Part shown: positions 1 to 9,166 of the stretch, piece after piece
Layout: each line of letters starts with the position of its first letter
Position numbering within the stretch: position 1 is the first letter of the stretch
NCBI GenBank assembly: GCA_036435485.1
Contig: CM071597.1
Location: forward strand, 10,843,881-10,907,880
DNA: 64,000 bases
Direction of reading: 5' to 3'
From: Saposhnikovia divaricata
Lineage: Eukaryota > Streptophyta > Magnoliopsida > Apiales > Apiaceae
The notes under the pieces: generated by a model
The model's input: only the letters and a program-made list of their open reading frames with translations
Databases searched by the model: none
Told to the model about the DNA's origin: nothing
Position numbers and translations under genes: made by a program

Positions 1-162
1 TTGTGCTATAAAAGACACTTAAAACACAAAGAATTCATGCAAAATCACACTATATGCAACCTATAACAATCATTAATAAGGCATTTTAAAGTCTAAGCAC
101 ATAATGATTGATTAACTTGCACATACAAACATAAACATGGATTTTACAGATAGAAGGCTTTA

Positions 163-3100
163 CTAACTTGTGTTAAGCATTCCCAATTCACCAACCAACC
201 TATTGAATGTTACTTCATCAAGAGGTTTGGTGAATATATCTGCAATTTGTTGCATTGTGGGCACAAAATGTAGCTCCACAGTCCCCTCCTCGACATGTTC
301 TCTTATGAAATGATACCTGATGTCAATATGCTTGGTTCTTGAGTGATCTACAGGATTGTTGGTTATGGCAATGGCACTTGTGTTGTCACACATGATTGGA
401 ATTTTCTTGTGCTCTATGCCATAATCCTTCAATTGGTTCCTCATCCACAGTATTTGAGCTACACAGCTTCCAGCAGCAATGTACTCAGCTTCAGCAGTAG
501 AAGTAGATACTGTATGTTGCTTTTTACTTTGCCAGGACACCAATCTTCTGCCAAGAAATTGGCAAGCACCAGATGTGCTTTTCCTATCAATCCTGCAACC
601 TGCATAGTCTGAATCCGAATAGCCAATAAGATTAAAACCTGTATCTCTTGGGTACCAAATCCCTAGATTTGGTGTGCCCTTGAGATACCTAAAAATTCTT
701 TTGACGGCTACGAGATGTGATTCTCTAGGATCCGCTTGGAACCTTGCACATAAACAAGTTGCGAACATTATATCTGGTCTACTTGTAGTTAAATAGAGAA
801 GTGAGCCAATCATACCTCGATAGCTTGTGATGTCAACTGATTTACCTGATTTGTCTTCATCAAGCTTCGTGGCTGTTGCCATGGGAGTCTTAGCTGCTGA
901 TGTATCTTCTAGATTATACTTCTTGAGTAAATCTCTGACGTACTTGGATTGACAGATAAAGATACCATCTTTTCTCTGACTGATCTGTAATCCAAGGAAG
1001 AAGGACAGCTCTCCCATCATGCTCATCTCATATTTTTCCTGCATTAGCTTGGCAAATTTCTCGCACAAGCGCTCATTTGATGACCCAAAAATAATATCGT
1101 CCACATATACTTGAACAAGTATTAAGTCATTTCTCACAACTTTATAGAACAATGTTTTATCAATTACTCCCCTAACAAAACCATTTTCAATTAAGAATAG
1201 AGATAGGGTTTCATACCATCGCCTTGGGGATTGCCTGAGGCCATAGACAGATTTGAAGAGTAGATACACAAAATCTGCATGTTCTGGATCAACGAAGCAG
1301 GGCGGCTGTTCCAGATACACTTCTTCTTCCAACTCTCCGTTCAGGAAGGCACTTTTCACGTCCATCTGGAATACCTTGAAGTTCTTATGTGCTGCAAATG
1401 CCAAGAACATCCTGACTGCCTCAAGTCTTGCAACCGGTGCATAGGTTTCATCATAATCAATTCCTTCTCGTTGAGAATAACCTTTTGCAACCAAACGAGC
1501 CTTGTTTCGTGTTACAAGTCCGTTTTCATCCAGTTTATTTCTGAATACCCACCTAGCTCCAATTACGGATTTGTTCTTTGGTCGGGGTACCAGTTTCCAA
1601 ACTTTCTGCCTTTCAAACTGATTGAGTTCCTCTTGCATTGCAATCACCCAATCAGCATCGCCAAGAGCTTCTTCTATTTCTTTAGGTTCAAGCTTGGATA
1701 AGAACCCAGAATATAAGGAGATATTAGCCATGTCAGCTCTTGCAGTTCTTCTAGTAGTCACACCAGCATCTGGATCACCAATAATTAACTCAAACGGATG
1801 GTCTCTATTCCATACCCGTTCACCTGGAAATTGTCTAGATGATTCAGCTTGACTTTCTGAGTTGGGGTGCTGACTACTTTGAATATTTTCACTAACTCCC
1901 CCTGAGTTAGTGCCAGCTCCTACAGAACTAGAGTCAACTCGACTCGAGCCTTGAACAGTAGTCCTTGAGCTGCTATTTACTCCCCCTGAGTTGTTACCGG
2001 TTGGTACTGAAGAAGTCTCTCCTGATCTTGTAGAATTAGCTTGTTCACTAGACTCAGGTTCTTCATGTACGCTTGGAACATTTAATGGAACAACCAACTC
2101 AGGTTCATCTTCAAGATCTTCTAAGTCCAGATTCTGAAATTTTAGGGACTCAGGTTCACTAGAATCTCTTGAAATTGATGAGAGTTTGGTATCATCGAAT
2201 CTGACGTTGTAGCTTTCAGTCACTTTTCGATCATTCACCAAGAACACTCTATAAGCTGCCACCACGTCTGTAGAGTAACCAACAAAGATTCCTTCACGAG
2301 CTTTTGCTGCAAACTTGCCTAGATTTTCATCATCTATAAGCACATAGCATTTTGCTCCGAAGACATGAAAGTATTTGATTGTTGGTCTTCTGTTGTTCAT
2401 TAGCTCACATGGTGTCTTTTCTTTATCTTTTATGATCAAGGTTCTATTTTGAGTGTAACAAGCGGTACTCACTGCTTCGGCCCAGAAATACAAAGGAAGT
2501 TTTGAATCATACAACAAAGTTCTTGCTGCTTCAACCAAAGTTCTATTCTTCCTTTCAACTACTCCATTTTGCTGTGGAGTTCTCGGGGCTGAATACTGAC
2601 GACGTATTCCCTTAGATACACAGAAGTCATTTAGAACTGCGTTTTTGAATTCAGTGCCATTGTCTGATCTAATCGTCTTCACAGTAAGTGTTGAAACATT
2701 CTCAATTTGAGTGATGTGATCAATGATTAAGAAAGGTACTTCGTCTTTCGTCATTGCGAACAATACCCATGTATACTTGGAGAAGTCATCCACGATTACC
2801 AAAGCATATCTTTTCCTAGACAAAGATAGGACATTCACTGGGCCAAACAAATCCATATGAAGAAGTTGTAGTGGCTCAGTAATACTAGAAATTTCTTTGC
2901 TTTTATGCGATGCTCGCTTCGACTTTCCCATTTCACAAGCTTCACAGAGTCCTTTCGGAGCGAACTCCATTTGAGGTAGATCTCTCACCAATTCTCGCCT
3001 CGCGAGAGCATTCATCGTTTTGAAGTTTAAGTGAGATAGCTTTTTGTGCCATAACCAGCTTTCATCATCCGAGGCTTTGCTGTAGAAACAGGTGACCTCA

Positions 3101-3516
3101 TCCTGATTTGCTGAATCCATATCTGCAACAAAAAGATCTGCCTTTCGAACTCCTCTTAAAGCTAGTGAGCCTTCCTTGATGTGAGTGATTGAGACACCTT
3201 TCTTGTTGAAGACAATTTCGTAACCTTTGTCACAGAATTGACTTATACTCAACAGATTGTGCTTTAGTCCCTCAACATAGGAAATATCTTCAATGATGAC
3301 ATTGCCAGTTTTCAGTTTGCCATATCCCTTCGTCACACCTATGCTGTCATCTCCAAAGGTAACATAAGGGCCAGCCTTCATAACCAACTCTGTAAGCAGG
3401 GACTTGTTTCCAGTCATATGCCTCGATGCTCCACTGTCTAGCACCCATATAACTTTATTTCTATTCTGCTTAATGCCCTGCAATGACAGATTGGTTAGAC
3501 ATTCTTCGGAACCCAA
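163..3516 (-). CDS. pol: Ty1/copia Pol polyprotein, intact (element A1)
   Basis: 1117 codons. Pol carries out polyprotein cleavage, reverse transcription and integration. Domains in order: aspartic protease with DSGASRHMTG near residue 28; GAG-pre-integrase zinc motif (HKKLSHLN and CEAC); integrase core with DLFGPV, IRSDNGTEF and QQNGVVERKNRT giving the D,D,E triad; a Ser-rich linker near residues 470-580; reverse transcriptase with the YVDD active site near residue 800; RNase H with DSDYAGC and STAEAEY; and the family C-terminus (FTKPL...ELGML). There is no internal stop. The first codons overlap the end of gag in the -1 frame, so the true start is unclear: the reading frame opens at a TTG within the gag tail, and expression probably needs frameshifting or splicing (see 3478-3491). 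A2 carries an almost identical RT/RNase H. Confidence 0.95.
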   Translation of the reverse strand: MGSEECLTNLSLQGIKQNRNKVIWVLDSGASRHMTGNKSLLTELVMKAGPYVTFGDDSIGVTKGYGKLKTGNVIIEDISYVEGLKHNLLSISQFCDKGYEIVFNKKGVSITHIKEGSLALRGVRKADLFVADMDSANQDEVTCFYSKASDDESWLWHKKLSHLNFKTMNALARRELVRDLPQMEFAPKGLCEACEMGKSKRASHKSKEISSITEPLQLLHMDLFGPVNVLSLSRKRYALVIVDDFSKYTWVLFAMTKDEVPFLIIDHITQIENVSTLTVKTIRSDNGTEFKNAVLNDFCVSKGIRRQYSAPRTPQQNGVVERKNRTLVEAARTLLYDSKLPLYFWAEAVSTACYTQNRTLIIKDKEKTPCELMNNRRPTIKYFHVFGAKCYVLIDDENLGKFAAKAREGIFVGYSTDVVAAYRVFLVNDRKVTESYNVRFDDTKLSSISRDSSEPESLKFQNLDLEDLEDEPELVVPLNVPSVHEEPESSEQANSTRSGETSSVPTGNNSGGVNSSSRTTVQGSSRVDSSSVGAGTNSGGVSENIQSSQHPNSESQAESSRQFPGERVWNRDHPFELIIGDPDAGVTTRRTARADMANISLYSGFLSKLEPKEIEEALGDADWVIAMQEELNQFERQKVWKLVPRPKNKSVIGARWVFRNKLDENGLVTRNKARLVAKGYSQREGIDYDETYAPVARLEAVRMFLAFAAHKNFKVFQMDVKSAFLNGELEEEVYLEQPPCFVDPEHADFVYLLFKSVYGLRQSPRRWYETLSLFLIENGFVRGVIDKTLFYKVVRNDLILVQVYVDDIIFGSSNERLCEKFAKLMQEKYEMSMMGELSFFLGLQISQRKDGIFICQSKYVRDLLKKYNLEDTSAAKTPMATATKLDEDKSGKSVDITSYRGMIGSLLYLTTSRPDIMFATCLCARFQADPRESHLVAVKRIFRYLKGTPNLGIWYPRDTGFNLIGYSDSDYAGCRIDRKSTSGACQFLGRRLVSWQSKKQHTVSTSTAEAEYIAAGSCVAQILWMRNQLKDYGIEHKKIPIMCDNTSAIAITNNPVDHSRTKHIDIRYHFIREHVEEGTVELHFVPTMQQIADIFTKPLDEVTFNRLVGELGMLNTS
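3478..3491 (-). promoter_or_regulatory. Candidate 3' splice acceptor at the gag-pol boundary (A1)
   Basis: On the minus strand a T-rich run ends in TGTCATTGCAG, followed by GG, just upstream of the protease. The same ATTGCAGGG sits at the same place in elements B (34287) and C (48804), whose flanks differ. That fits a 3' splice site or a constrained Leu-Gln-Gly coding sequence; I favour the former because B has stops around it. Confidence 0.4.
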
Positions 3517-4139
3517 CTTTGATTGGGCCCGGCTTTTCGATAAGATCGAGAATCAACAGATTTAACGACAGGAGATGCACTTTTCTTCATATTACTAGAG
3601 CTTTCGACTATCTCCTTTCCTTTCTCAGACTTGACAGATTTGTCAGTCTTAGGAGAAGGTTTGTCACTCCTAACTTTAGGAGGACTGACAGTCTTGGCTC
3701 TACCATACTTTTTCTTGATATTTGAACTAGCAACAGTATTTGAGCATGACTGGCTAGATGCATTCATTAAATGCACAAAAGTTTGCATGATATTAAAAGT
3801 GCATGGCATACAGTTAGGTTGACCACACTGTGCATGATTCTGATGCAGATTATTCATTGTATGTGTGGTAGGCATGGCATGTGCAGCAGGAACATTCATG
3901 TTAGCTTTGCATGCATAAGAAAGATGTTCAGTAGATTTACAATGATAACATGCTTTCTTTATTCGTTCAGCCTTAACCTCTTTTATGCCTTTCTCTCTCT
4001 TTCCTTGTTGTTTAACAGCCTTAGCTCCTAATCCTAGTCTAGATTCATCTCTAGGGAAATTGATTTTAACTTGTTTGATAGGAGTTACAGGTTGTTCTTT
4101 CTGGCGATCTTCCATCTCAATCTCATATCTAGCTATCAA
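3495..4139 (-). pseudogene. gag: Gag C-terminal part (element A1)
   Basis: 214 codons forming the nucleocapsid-like C-terminus of Gag. It has a zinc knuckle CYHCKSTEHLSYAC (CX2CX4HX4C) near residue 61, a Cys-containing segment GQPNCMPC that also occurs in the Gag tail of element C, and basic Lys/Ser-rich tracts. It ends ...WVPKNV, aligning with the end of C's Gag. The open frame extends upstream to about 4245, but the capsid-like region of roughly 300 residues seen in B and C is missing. Read with the 4246-4341 fragment, this shows a large internal deletion in gag. The product would not form capsids on its own. Confidence 0.85.
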
Positions 4140-4245
4140 TTCAGTCTCTTCTTCTTCAATTCTCGGAACAAGATGTTTGTAGATAGGTTTGACAGCCGAT
4201 TTAAGAATTCTAGGTGTTTCCGGTTTAAGGTCACTGGAACTAGGG

Positions 4246-4341
4246 TCAATAGGTCTCTAGATATAGTCTCATTCTGAAAACCCATTCTTCATAGTGATCT
4301 TTGTTGAACATTGGGATCTTGAATGCATTTTTAGGAGCCAT
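4246..4341 (-). pseudogene. gag: Gag N-terminal stub (element A1)
   Basis: An ATG at 4341 opens 31 codons ending in TGA at 4246. The peptide starts MAPKNAFKIPMFNKD, clearly related to the Gag start of element C (MPAKGNVKIPIFNKDN), and includes the conserved Trp of this gag family. Translation stops where the capsid region should begin, at the deletion junction with the downstream Gag part. It is too short for automatic ORF calls but matters because it marks the true gag start and the size of the lesion. Confidence 0.8.
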
Positions 4342-4399
4342 CTCAATTCTGGTCACTAAAAGTTTCTAAGTACCCAAGACTAGGCTATGTAGAATATTT

Positions 4400-4532
4400 A
4401 TGTAGAACTTTTGCCTAAGTCGAAATTTCTCTAAGTAGAAATTTTGCTCAAGTCGAAATCACCAAGTAGAAATTGTCCAAGTCGAAATTCTATGTAGAAA
4501 TTCTCAAGTAGAAATTCTATGTAGAAATTTTT
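4400..4532. repeat. Short-word array in the A1 leader
   Basis: About nine imperfect copies of (A)AGTAGAAATT or AAGTCGAAATT lie between the PBS and gag. The same words occur in the A-family LTR (5454-5574, 14081-14167), and related TCGAAATT words occur in the A2 spacer. The rest of 4533-5015 is AT-rich leader with no ORF. Confidence 0.8.
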
Positions 4533-5015
4533 GCCTTAGAATAATTTTTCTGCAAATTTCTTTAAATATTGAATAAACAATATTATCACTTTAACACTTT
4601 TTGACTTTGAATGCTTTACTCACCAAACCCACCTAACCCACATGCTAGGTACTGAGTATGTCTTTTACTTTCGGCCGAATAAAGTAAATCAAAAAGTCCA
4701 AAAACCACCTTTTTATTCTTTTACTATTGAAAAGGAGATCAAAAAGTTGTTGGGTTGTATTCTTTGATAAGAACAGATGATGAACACTCAAGAACACCAA
4801 ATATGAACTAACCCAGATAAATTCACAAAAATTAATTAAAATACACCCAAGCTAAATAATCACACCTGGAGTATTTAAATAATTTTTCAGATGAGTTTTC
4901 ACTACCAACGAATTAAAACACACTTTTCGAGAAAATGAAAAGTAGATCTGAAAAATGAAAACTCACGATTCTTCTACTCAACACAAGGATCTATGTTTTG
5001 TATGTTAAACATATA

Positions 5016-5027
5016 GCTCTGATACCA
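5016..5027 (-). other. Primer-binding site (initiator Met tRNA), element A1
   Basis: The minus strand reads TGGTATCAGAGC two bases inside the 5' LTR. This is complementary to the 3' end of plant initiator-Met tRNA and primes minus-strand DNA synthesis. It fixes the orientation of A1 as minus. Confidence 0.95.
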
Positions 5028-5298
5028 ATTGTTAGGTCCAAATGTGTTGTAGAGGGGGGGTGAATACAACTTTTCGAATATGAGAGGCAATAAAAACGAT
5101 GCAATAAATGAACACACAGATTCAAGGAATATATTTCTTTATATATAACTTGAAAGGGTTGCTACAACATTCATTACAAAGTATAACAGAAGTTGAGAGA
5201 GAAGTGAATGATACTAAGCTCTGTGAATGCACTCTCTCTTTTTCTCTTGTGTTTTTCTCTAGAATTGCTCACTAACTAAAACATTACACAAGTACTTC

Positions 5299-5306
5299 TA
5301 TTTATA
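5299..5306 (-). promoter_or_regulatory. LTR TATA box (A1)
   Basis: TATAAATA on the minus strand, placed downstream (in sense) of the word array and upstream of the presumed R region. It is the same as at 14306-14313 in A2. Confidence 0.75.
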
Positions 5307-5453
5307 CTACATGTAATCTATGTCCTGTAGTCTTCAAAGACTAAGATGTACGTGGCCCAATGATGTCCACATAATTCTTGCCTTATCTTGAAAGCTTGGA
5401 AATCTGCCAATCAGAAGATGCCATGTGTCATGTTGAAGCTGCACCTAAGTAGA

Positions 5454-5574
5454 ACTTCTACTTGAGAATTTCTACTTGGCTATCTCGAAATTCCTAAGTG
5501 GAACTTCTACTTGGCTATCTCGAAATTCCTAAGTAGAACTTCTACTTGAGAATTTCTACTTAGCCATCCAGAAC
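5454..5574. repeat. Near-palindromic word array in the A1 LTR
   Basis: AAGTAGAACTTCTACTT and variants alternate with TATCTCGAAATTC. The first is a near-perfect palindrome, so single strands could fold into hairpins. It lies just upstream (in sense) of the TATA box. Confidence 0.85.
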
Positions 5575-6120
5575 ATTTAGTACTTAGAAAATATTCTGGT
5601 CTTCAACTTGAAACTTCAATGCACATCTTGAACTTGTGATATCTTCATGTCTTCTTTATTCTTCAACAAGCTCTTGAACATGGTTCTTTATTACTGACAT
5701 AAACTTGCTATCAATGTCCTGACACTTGATGCACTGGTCTGGTTCATAAGTGACTAGTCTTGATAGTGTTTCTGCTTCTTGAATAAATTACCATATTCAC
5801 TGAATAACTTGGCTTTCCAATATTTGCTTTCCTTCTTCTTCACTTGAAATCAATTGGTCTTGTTGATACTGATAGTTATGATCTTGATTCTTGATTAATC
5901 AAATCACTGAGGCATGAACAACTTTAACTTGAACTTCTCTCAATGATTTCTTCTTGGCTTGATCATAGTTAGCATGTTTAATTGTATCAATTACCTTGTC
6001 TTCATTTAGTGTTGATTTCTTGTGACTTCCTGTTCTTGATTGTCTTCTGGTTAAGTATCTTTTCCTTTAGTTTGAGTTACATTAGTTATAGTGTTACAAG
6101 TTTATACACTCTGCCTTTCA

Positions 6121-7403
6121 CCTATGCACCAGATGCAAGACTTGAGGCAGTCAGGATGTTCTTGTCATTTGCAGCACATAAGAACTTCAAAGTTTTCCAG
6201 ATGGACGTGAAAAGTGCCTTCCTGAACGGAGAGTTAGAAGAAGAAGTGTATCTGGAACAGCCGCCTGGCTTCGTTGATCCAGAACATGCAGATTTTGTGT
6301 ATCTACTCTTCAAATCTGTCTATGGCCTCAGGCAATCCCCAAGGCGATGGTATGAAACCCTATCCTTATTCTTAATTGAAAATGGTTTTGTTAGGGGAGT
6401 AATTGATAAAACATTGTTCTACAAAGTTGTGAGAAATGACTTAATACTTGTTCAAGTATATGTGGACGATATTATTTTTGGGTCATCAAATGAGCGCTTG
6501 TGCGAGAAATTTGCCAAGCTAATGCAGGAAAAATATGAGATGAGCATGATGGGAGAGCTGTCCTTCTTCCTTGGATTACAGATCAGTCAGAGAAAAGATG
6601 GTATTTTTATCTGTCAATCCAAGTACGTCAGAGATTTACTCAAGAAGTATAATCTAGAAGATGCATCAGCAGCTAAGACTCCCATGGCAACAGCCACGAA
6701 GCTTGATGAAGACAAATCAGGTAAATCAGTTGACATCACAAGCTATCGAGGTATGATTGGCTCACTCCTCTATTTAACTACAAGTAGACCAGATATAATG
6801 TTCGCAACTTGTTTATGTGCAAGGTTCCAAGCGGATCCTAGAGAATCACATCTCGTAGCCGTCAAAAGAATTTTTAGGTATCTCAAGGGCACACCAAATC
6901 TAGGGATTTGGTACCCAAGAGATACAGGTTTTAATCTTATTGGCTATTCGGATTCAGACTATGCAGGTTGCAGGATTGATAGGAAAAGCACATCTGGTGC
7001 TTGCCAATTTCTTGCCAGAAGATTGGTGTCCTGGCAAAGTAAAAAGCAACATACAGTATCTACTTCTACTGCTGAAGCTGAGTACATTGCTGCTGGAAGC
7101 TGTGTAGCTCAAATACTGTGGATGAGGAACCAATTGAAGGATTATGGCATGGAGCACAAGAAAATTCCAATCATGTGTGACAACACAAGTGCCATTGCCA
7201 TAACCAACAATCTTGTAGATCACTCAAGAAACAAGCATATTGACATCAGGTATCATTTCATAAGAGAACATGTCGAGGAGGGGACTGTGGAGCTACATTT
7301 TGTGCCCACAATGCAACAAATTGCAGATATATTCACCAAACCTCTTGATGAAGTAACATTCAATAGGTTGGTTGGTGAATTGGGAATGCTTAACACAAGT
7401 TAG
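6121..7403 (+). pseudogene. pol: Pol C-terminal part (RT/RNase H), disrupted by A1
   Basis: The frame opens within reverse transcriptase at the Tyr-Ala-Pro codons and runs uninterrupted to the stop, about 427 codons. It retains DVKSAFLNGELEEEVY, the YVDD active site (VYVDDIIFGSS), RNase H DSDYAGC and STAEAEY, and the terminal ELGMLNTS. It differs from A1 at only a handful of residues, for example PPG versus PPC, NNL versus NNP, and SRN versus SRT. Codons read upstream of 6121 belong to the inserted A1 LTR, so the open frame that appears to start at 5982 is artificial. The element lost pol function by insertion, not by point decay. Confidence 0.95.
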
Positions 7404-7601
7404 TAAAGCCCTCTATCTGTAAAATCCATGTTTATGTTTGTATGTGCAAGCTACTCAATCATTATGTGCTTAGACTTTAATATGCCTAATCAATGATTGT
7501 CATAGGTTGCATATAGTGTGTTTTTGCATGAATTCATTGTGTTTTAAGTGTCTCTTATAGCACAAATCTGTGAATTTATGCTTGTTAGATTGCATGATCA
7601 T

Positions 7602-7609
7602 AGGGGGAG
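7602..7609 (+). other. Extra polypurine tract just after pol (A2)
   Basis: AGGGGGAG about 200 bp after the pol stop resembles the true 3' PPT at 13515-13526. It could prime plus-strand synthesis internally. Confidence 0.35.
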
Positions 7610-7695
7610 TTAAATTCATAATATTCTAAATATTGCATGATTTTTAGATGAATTTACCTTTGATTTTCATGTAATTAGAGGCCTTAGAATTGAAA

Positions 7696-8575
7696 AACTT
7701 CAAAATTTCGAGTTAGGTTCTATCTCGAAACTCATCTAGAAATTCGACTTGAATTTCGACTTAAGCTGTCAGAGTGAAGTTTTTGAAAAATTCTAAGTCT
7801 GGGAAGAATTTCGAGATGGCTATCTCGAAATTCATCTCGAAATTCGACTTAGAGTTCGAGTTCGAGTTACCAGTGTGCCTAGTTCTATCTTCAAAATATT
7901 CAAGATAAAGTCTATCTCGAATTTTATCTCAAAGGTTGAGATGAGGTTTCCATTAAGGGAATATTTTGAAAAGAACTGAGAATTAACTTCGAGTTAGTCT
8001 ATCTCGAAACTCAACTCGAATTTCGACTTGATGTTCGAGATAGAGTTCTTAGTCTATCTCGAAACTCAACTCGAATTTCGACTTGGTGTTCGAGATAGAG
8101 TTCTCAGTTAAGCTAAAGGGAATCTTTCGAGTTACACTCCTAACTCGAGACATATCTTGAATTACCCTGTACTTTTTGGTTCAAGGGGTTATTTTGGAAA
8201 GAATTTGAGATTAACTTCGAGTTAGTCTATCTCGAAACTCAACTCGAATTTCGACTTGATGTTCGAGATAGAGTTCTTAGTCTATCTCGAAACTCAACTC
8301 GAATTTCGACTTGATGTTCGAGATAGACTCTAACTCGAAAAGTATCTTGAATTTCCTTGTCTTTCTTAGAAGGGAATTTTTCCAAGTTTACTACAATTCA
8401 TTAATGTTCAAGATAGGATTTCCCTATAGTTTCTGCTGTAATATTGGTTAAAGTGCTTATTTGTGCATAATTGTTCGAGTTAACCTCTATCTCGAACTTT
8501 ATCTCGAAGTTCGACTTGATGTTCGAGATAGAGATGTTCGAGATAGAAATGTTCGAGATAGAGTTCGACTTAGAT
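7696..8575. repeat. Nested tandem and inverted repeats in the A2 pol-ORF3 spacer
   Basis: The spacer is saturated with TCTATCTCGAA, its complement TTCGAGATAGA, and CTCGAATTTCGAC. A 55-bp unit starts at 7998, 8053, 8226 and 8281. The two pairs lie 228 bp apart, so a larger segment was duplicated as well. Each unit begins with TCTATCTCGAA and contains TTCGAGATAGA near its end, an 11-bp perfect inverted repeat. At about 8518-8565 a unit of about 16 bp (ATGTTCGAGATAGA) repeats three times. No ORF is credible here. The array ends about 70 bp before the TATA box of ORF3. Confidence 0.92.
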
Positions 8576-8642
8576 GTCCCCTGTATGGACTTAGTACTTT
8601 TCACATTTTTTAACAGGGACATTTTTGTCATTTTACAATCTT

Positions 8643-8652
8643 CTATATATAC
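8643..8652 (+). promoter_or_regulatory. Candidate internal TATA box for ORF3 (A2)
   Basis: CTATATATAC lies directly after the word array and about 515 bp before the ORF3 ATG. The 8653-9166 stretch between them has no ORF and looks like a 5' UTR. B and C have a TATA motif in the equivalent place. Confidence 0.5.
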
Positions 8653-9166
8653 ATCTTTAACCCGATGCCTAATTCACTTTACCTAATTCTAATTTTCACA
8701 GCAGCCTCTTCACAAAACAAGGCGATTTCATAACTTCATACCGTTAACCCTTGTTTTTGTGATTAAACTCGTACTAATCACGAATTACTGCCAATTTTTG
8801 GACTAATCTTGACTGTGTTATCCTTAATCTTTGTGTGGGTGTGTTTTGTGTTCATCAATATACACGCGCATATACATACACACGAACATATAACTGTTTG
8901 TGTACTGTTCATAAAACGCAATTCCATATTCACCATTCAAAAACACACACGATCTCACTGGTACACACGAATATTCATCTTCTTTGAATATTCAGATTTG
9001 GTCATTGGTTTTTGATTGTTCATCCCGTAGTTTAATTTTCTCTAAGGGACTTTTGTTCTTTTTGATAAATTAAAAGGGATACATTATTTAATTCGTAAAT
9101 TATTTGTTTTTCAAAATTACAAAAAAAAAAAAATCACATCTTTTTAAAGAAAAACATTTAATCAAA

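Larger units (their letters stand above)
1..6120 (-). mobile_element. SIRE-type Ty1/copia element A1 (5' part; 3' end off-window)
   Basis: The element reads on the minus strand in the order LTR (5030-6120), PBS, gag remnant, pol, then post-pol sequence running off the left edge. The order PR-IN-RT-RNase H marks it as Ty1/copia, and the close protein match with A2, which carries a third ORF, places it in the SIRE/Maximus type. Its right end falls inside the RT coding sequence of A2: the LTR ends at 6120 and 6121 resumes the codons for Tyr-Ala-Pro. The expected 5-bp target duplication is CCTAT (6121-6125); the matching copy lies off-window. Bases 1-162 are the transcribed region after pol and match 7404-7570 in inverted orientation. 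Confidence 0.93.
5030..6120 (-). repeat. 5' LTR of element A1 (1091 bp)
   Basis: On the plus strand it runs from TGTTAGGTCC to CTGCCTTTCA, i.e. TG...CA ends, with the PBS abutting its left side. It is the inverted counterpart of the A2 LTR at 13527-14582. Inside are a TATA box (5299-5306), a word array (5454-5574) and a 27-bp box at 5720-5746 shared with the LTRs of C and C2. Confidence 0.95.

Noticed and set aside
343..1852. Plus-strand ORFs of 63-140 codons across 343-1852
   Set aside because: They are antisense shadows of A1 pol; the minus frame has all copia domains and these have no family features.
5982..6120. Apparent N-terminus of a 473-codon ORF starting at 5982
   Set aside because: These codons come from the A1 LTR read through in the wrong strand; true pol sequence begins at 6121.
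7696..8575. CRISPR-like array
   Set aside because: Repeats are unevenly spaced and inverted, without unique spacers of constant length; the setting is a plant retrotransposon.
8401..8631. Minus-strand 76-codon ORF rich in Ile/Ser/Asn repeats
   Set aside because: It is the translation of the TTCGAGATAGA tandem array, not a gene.
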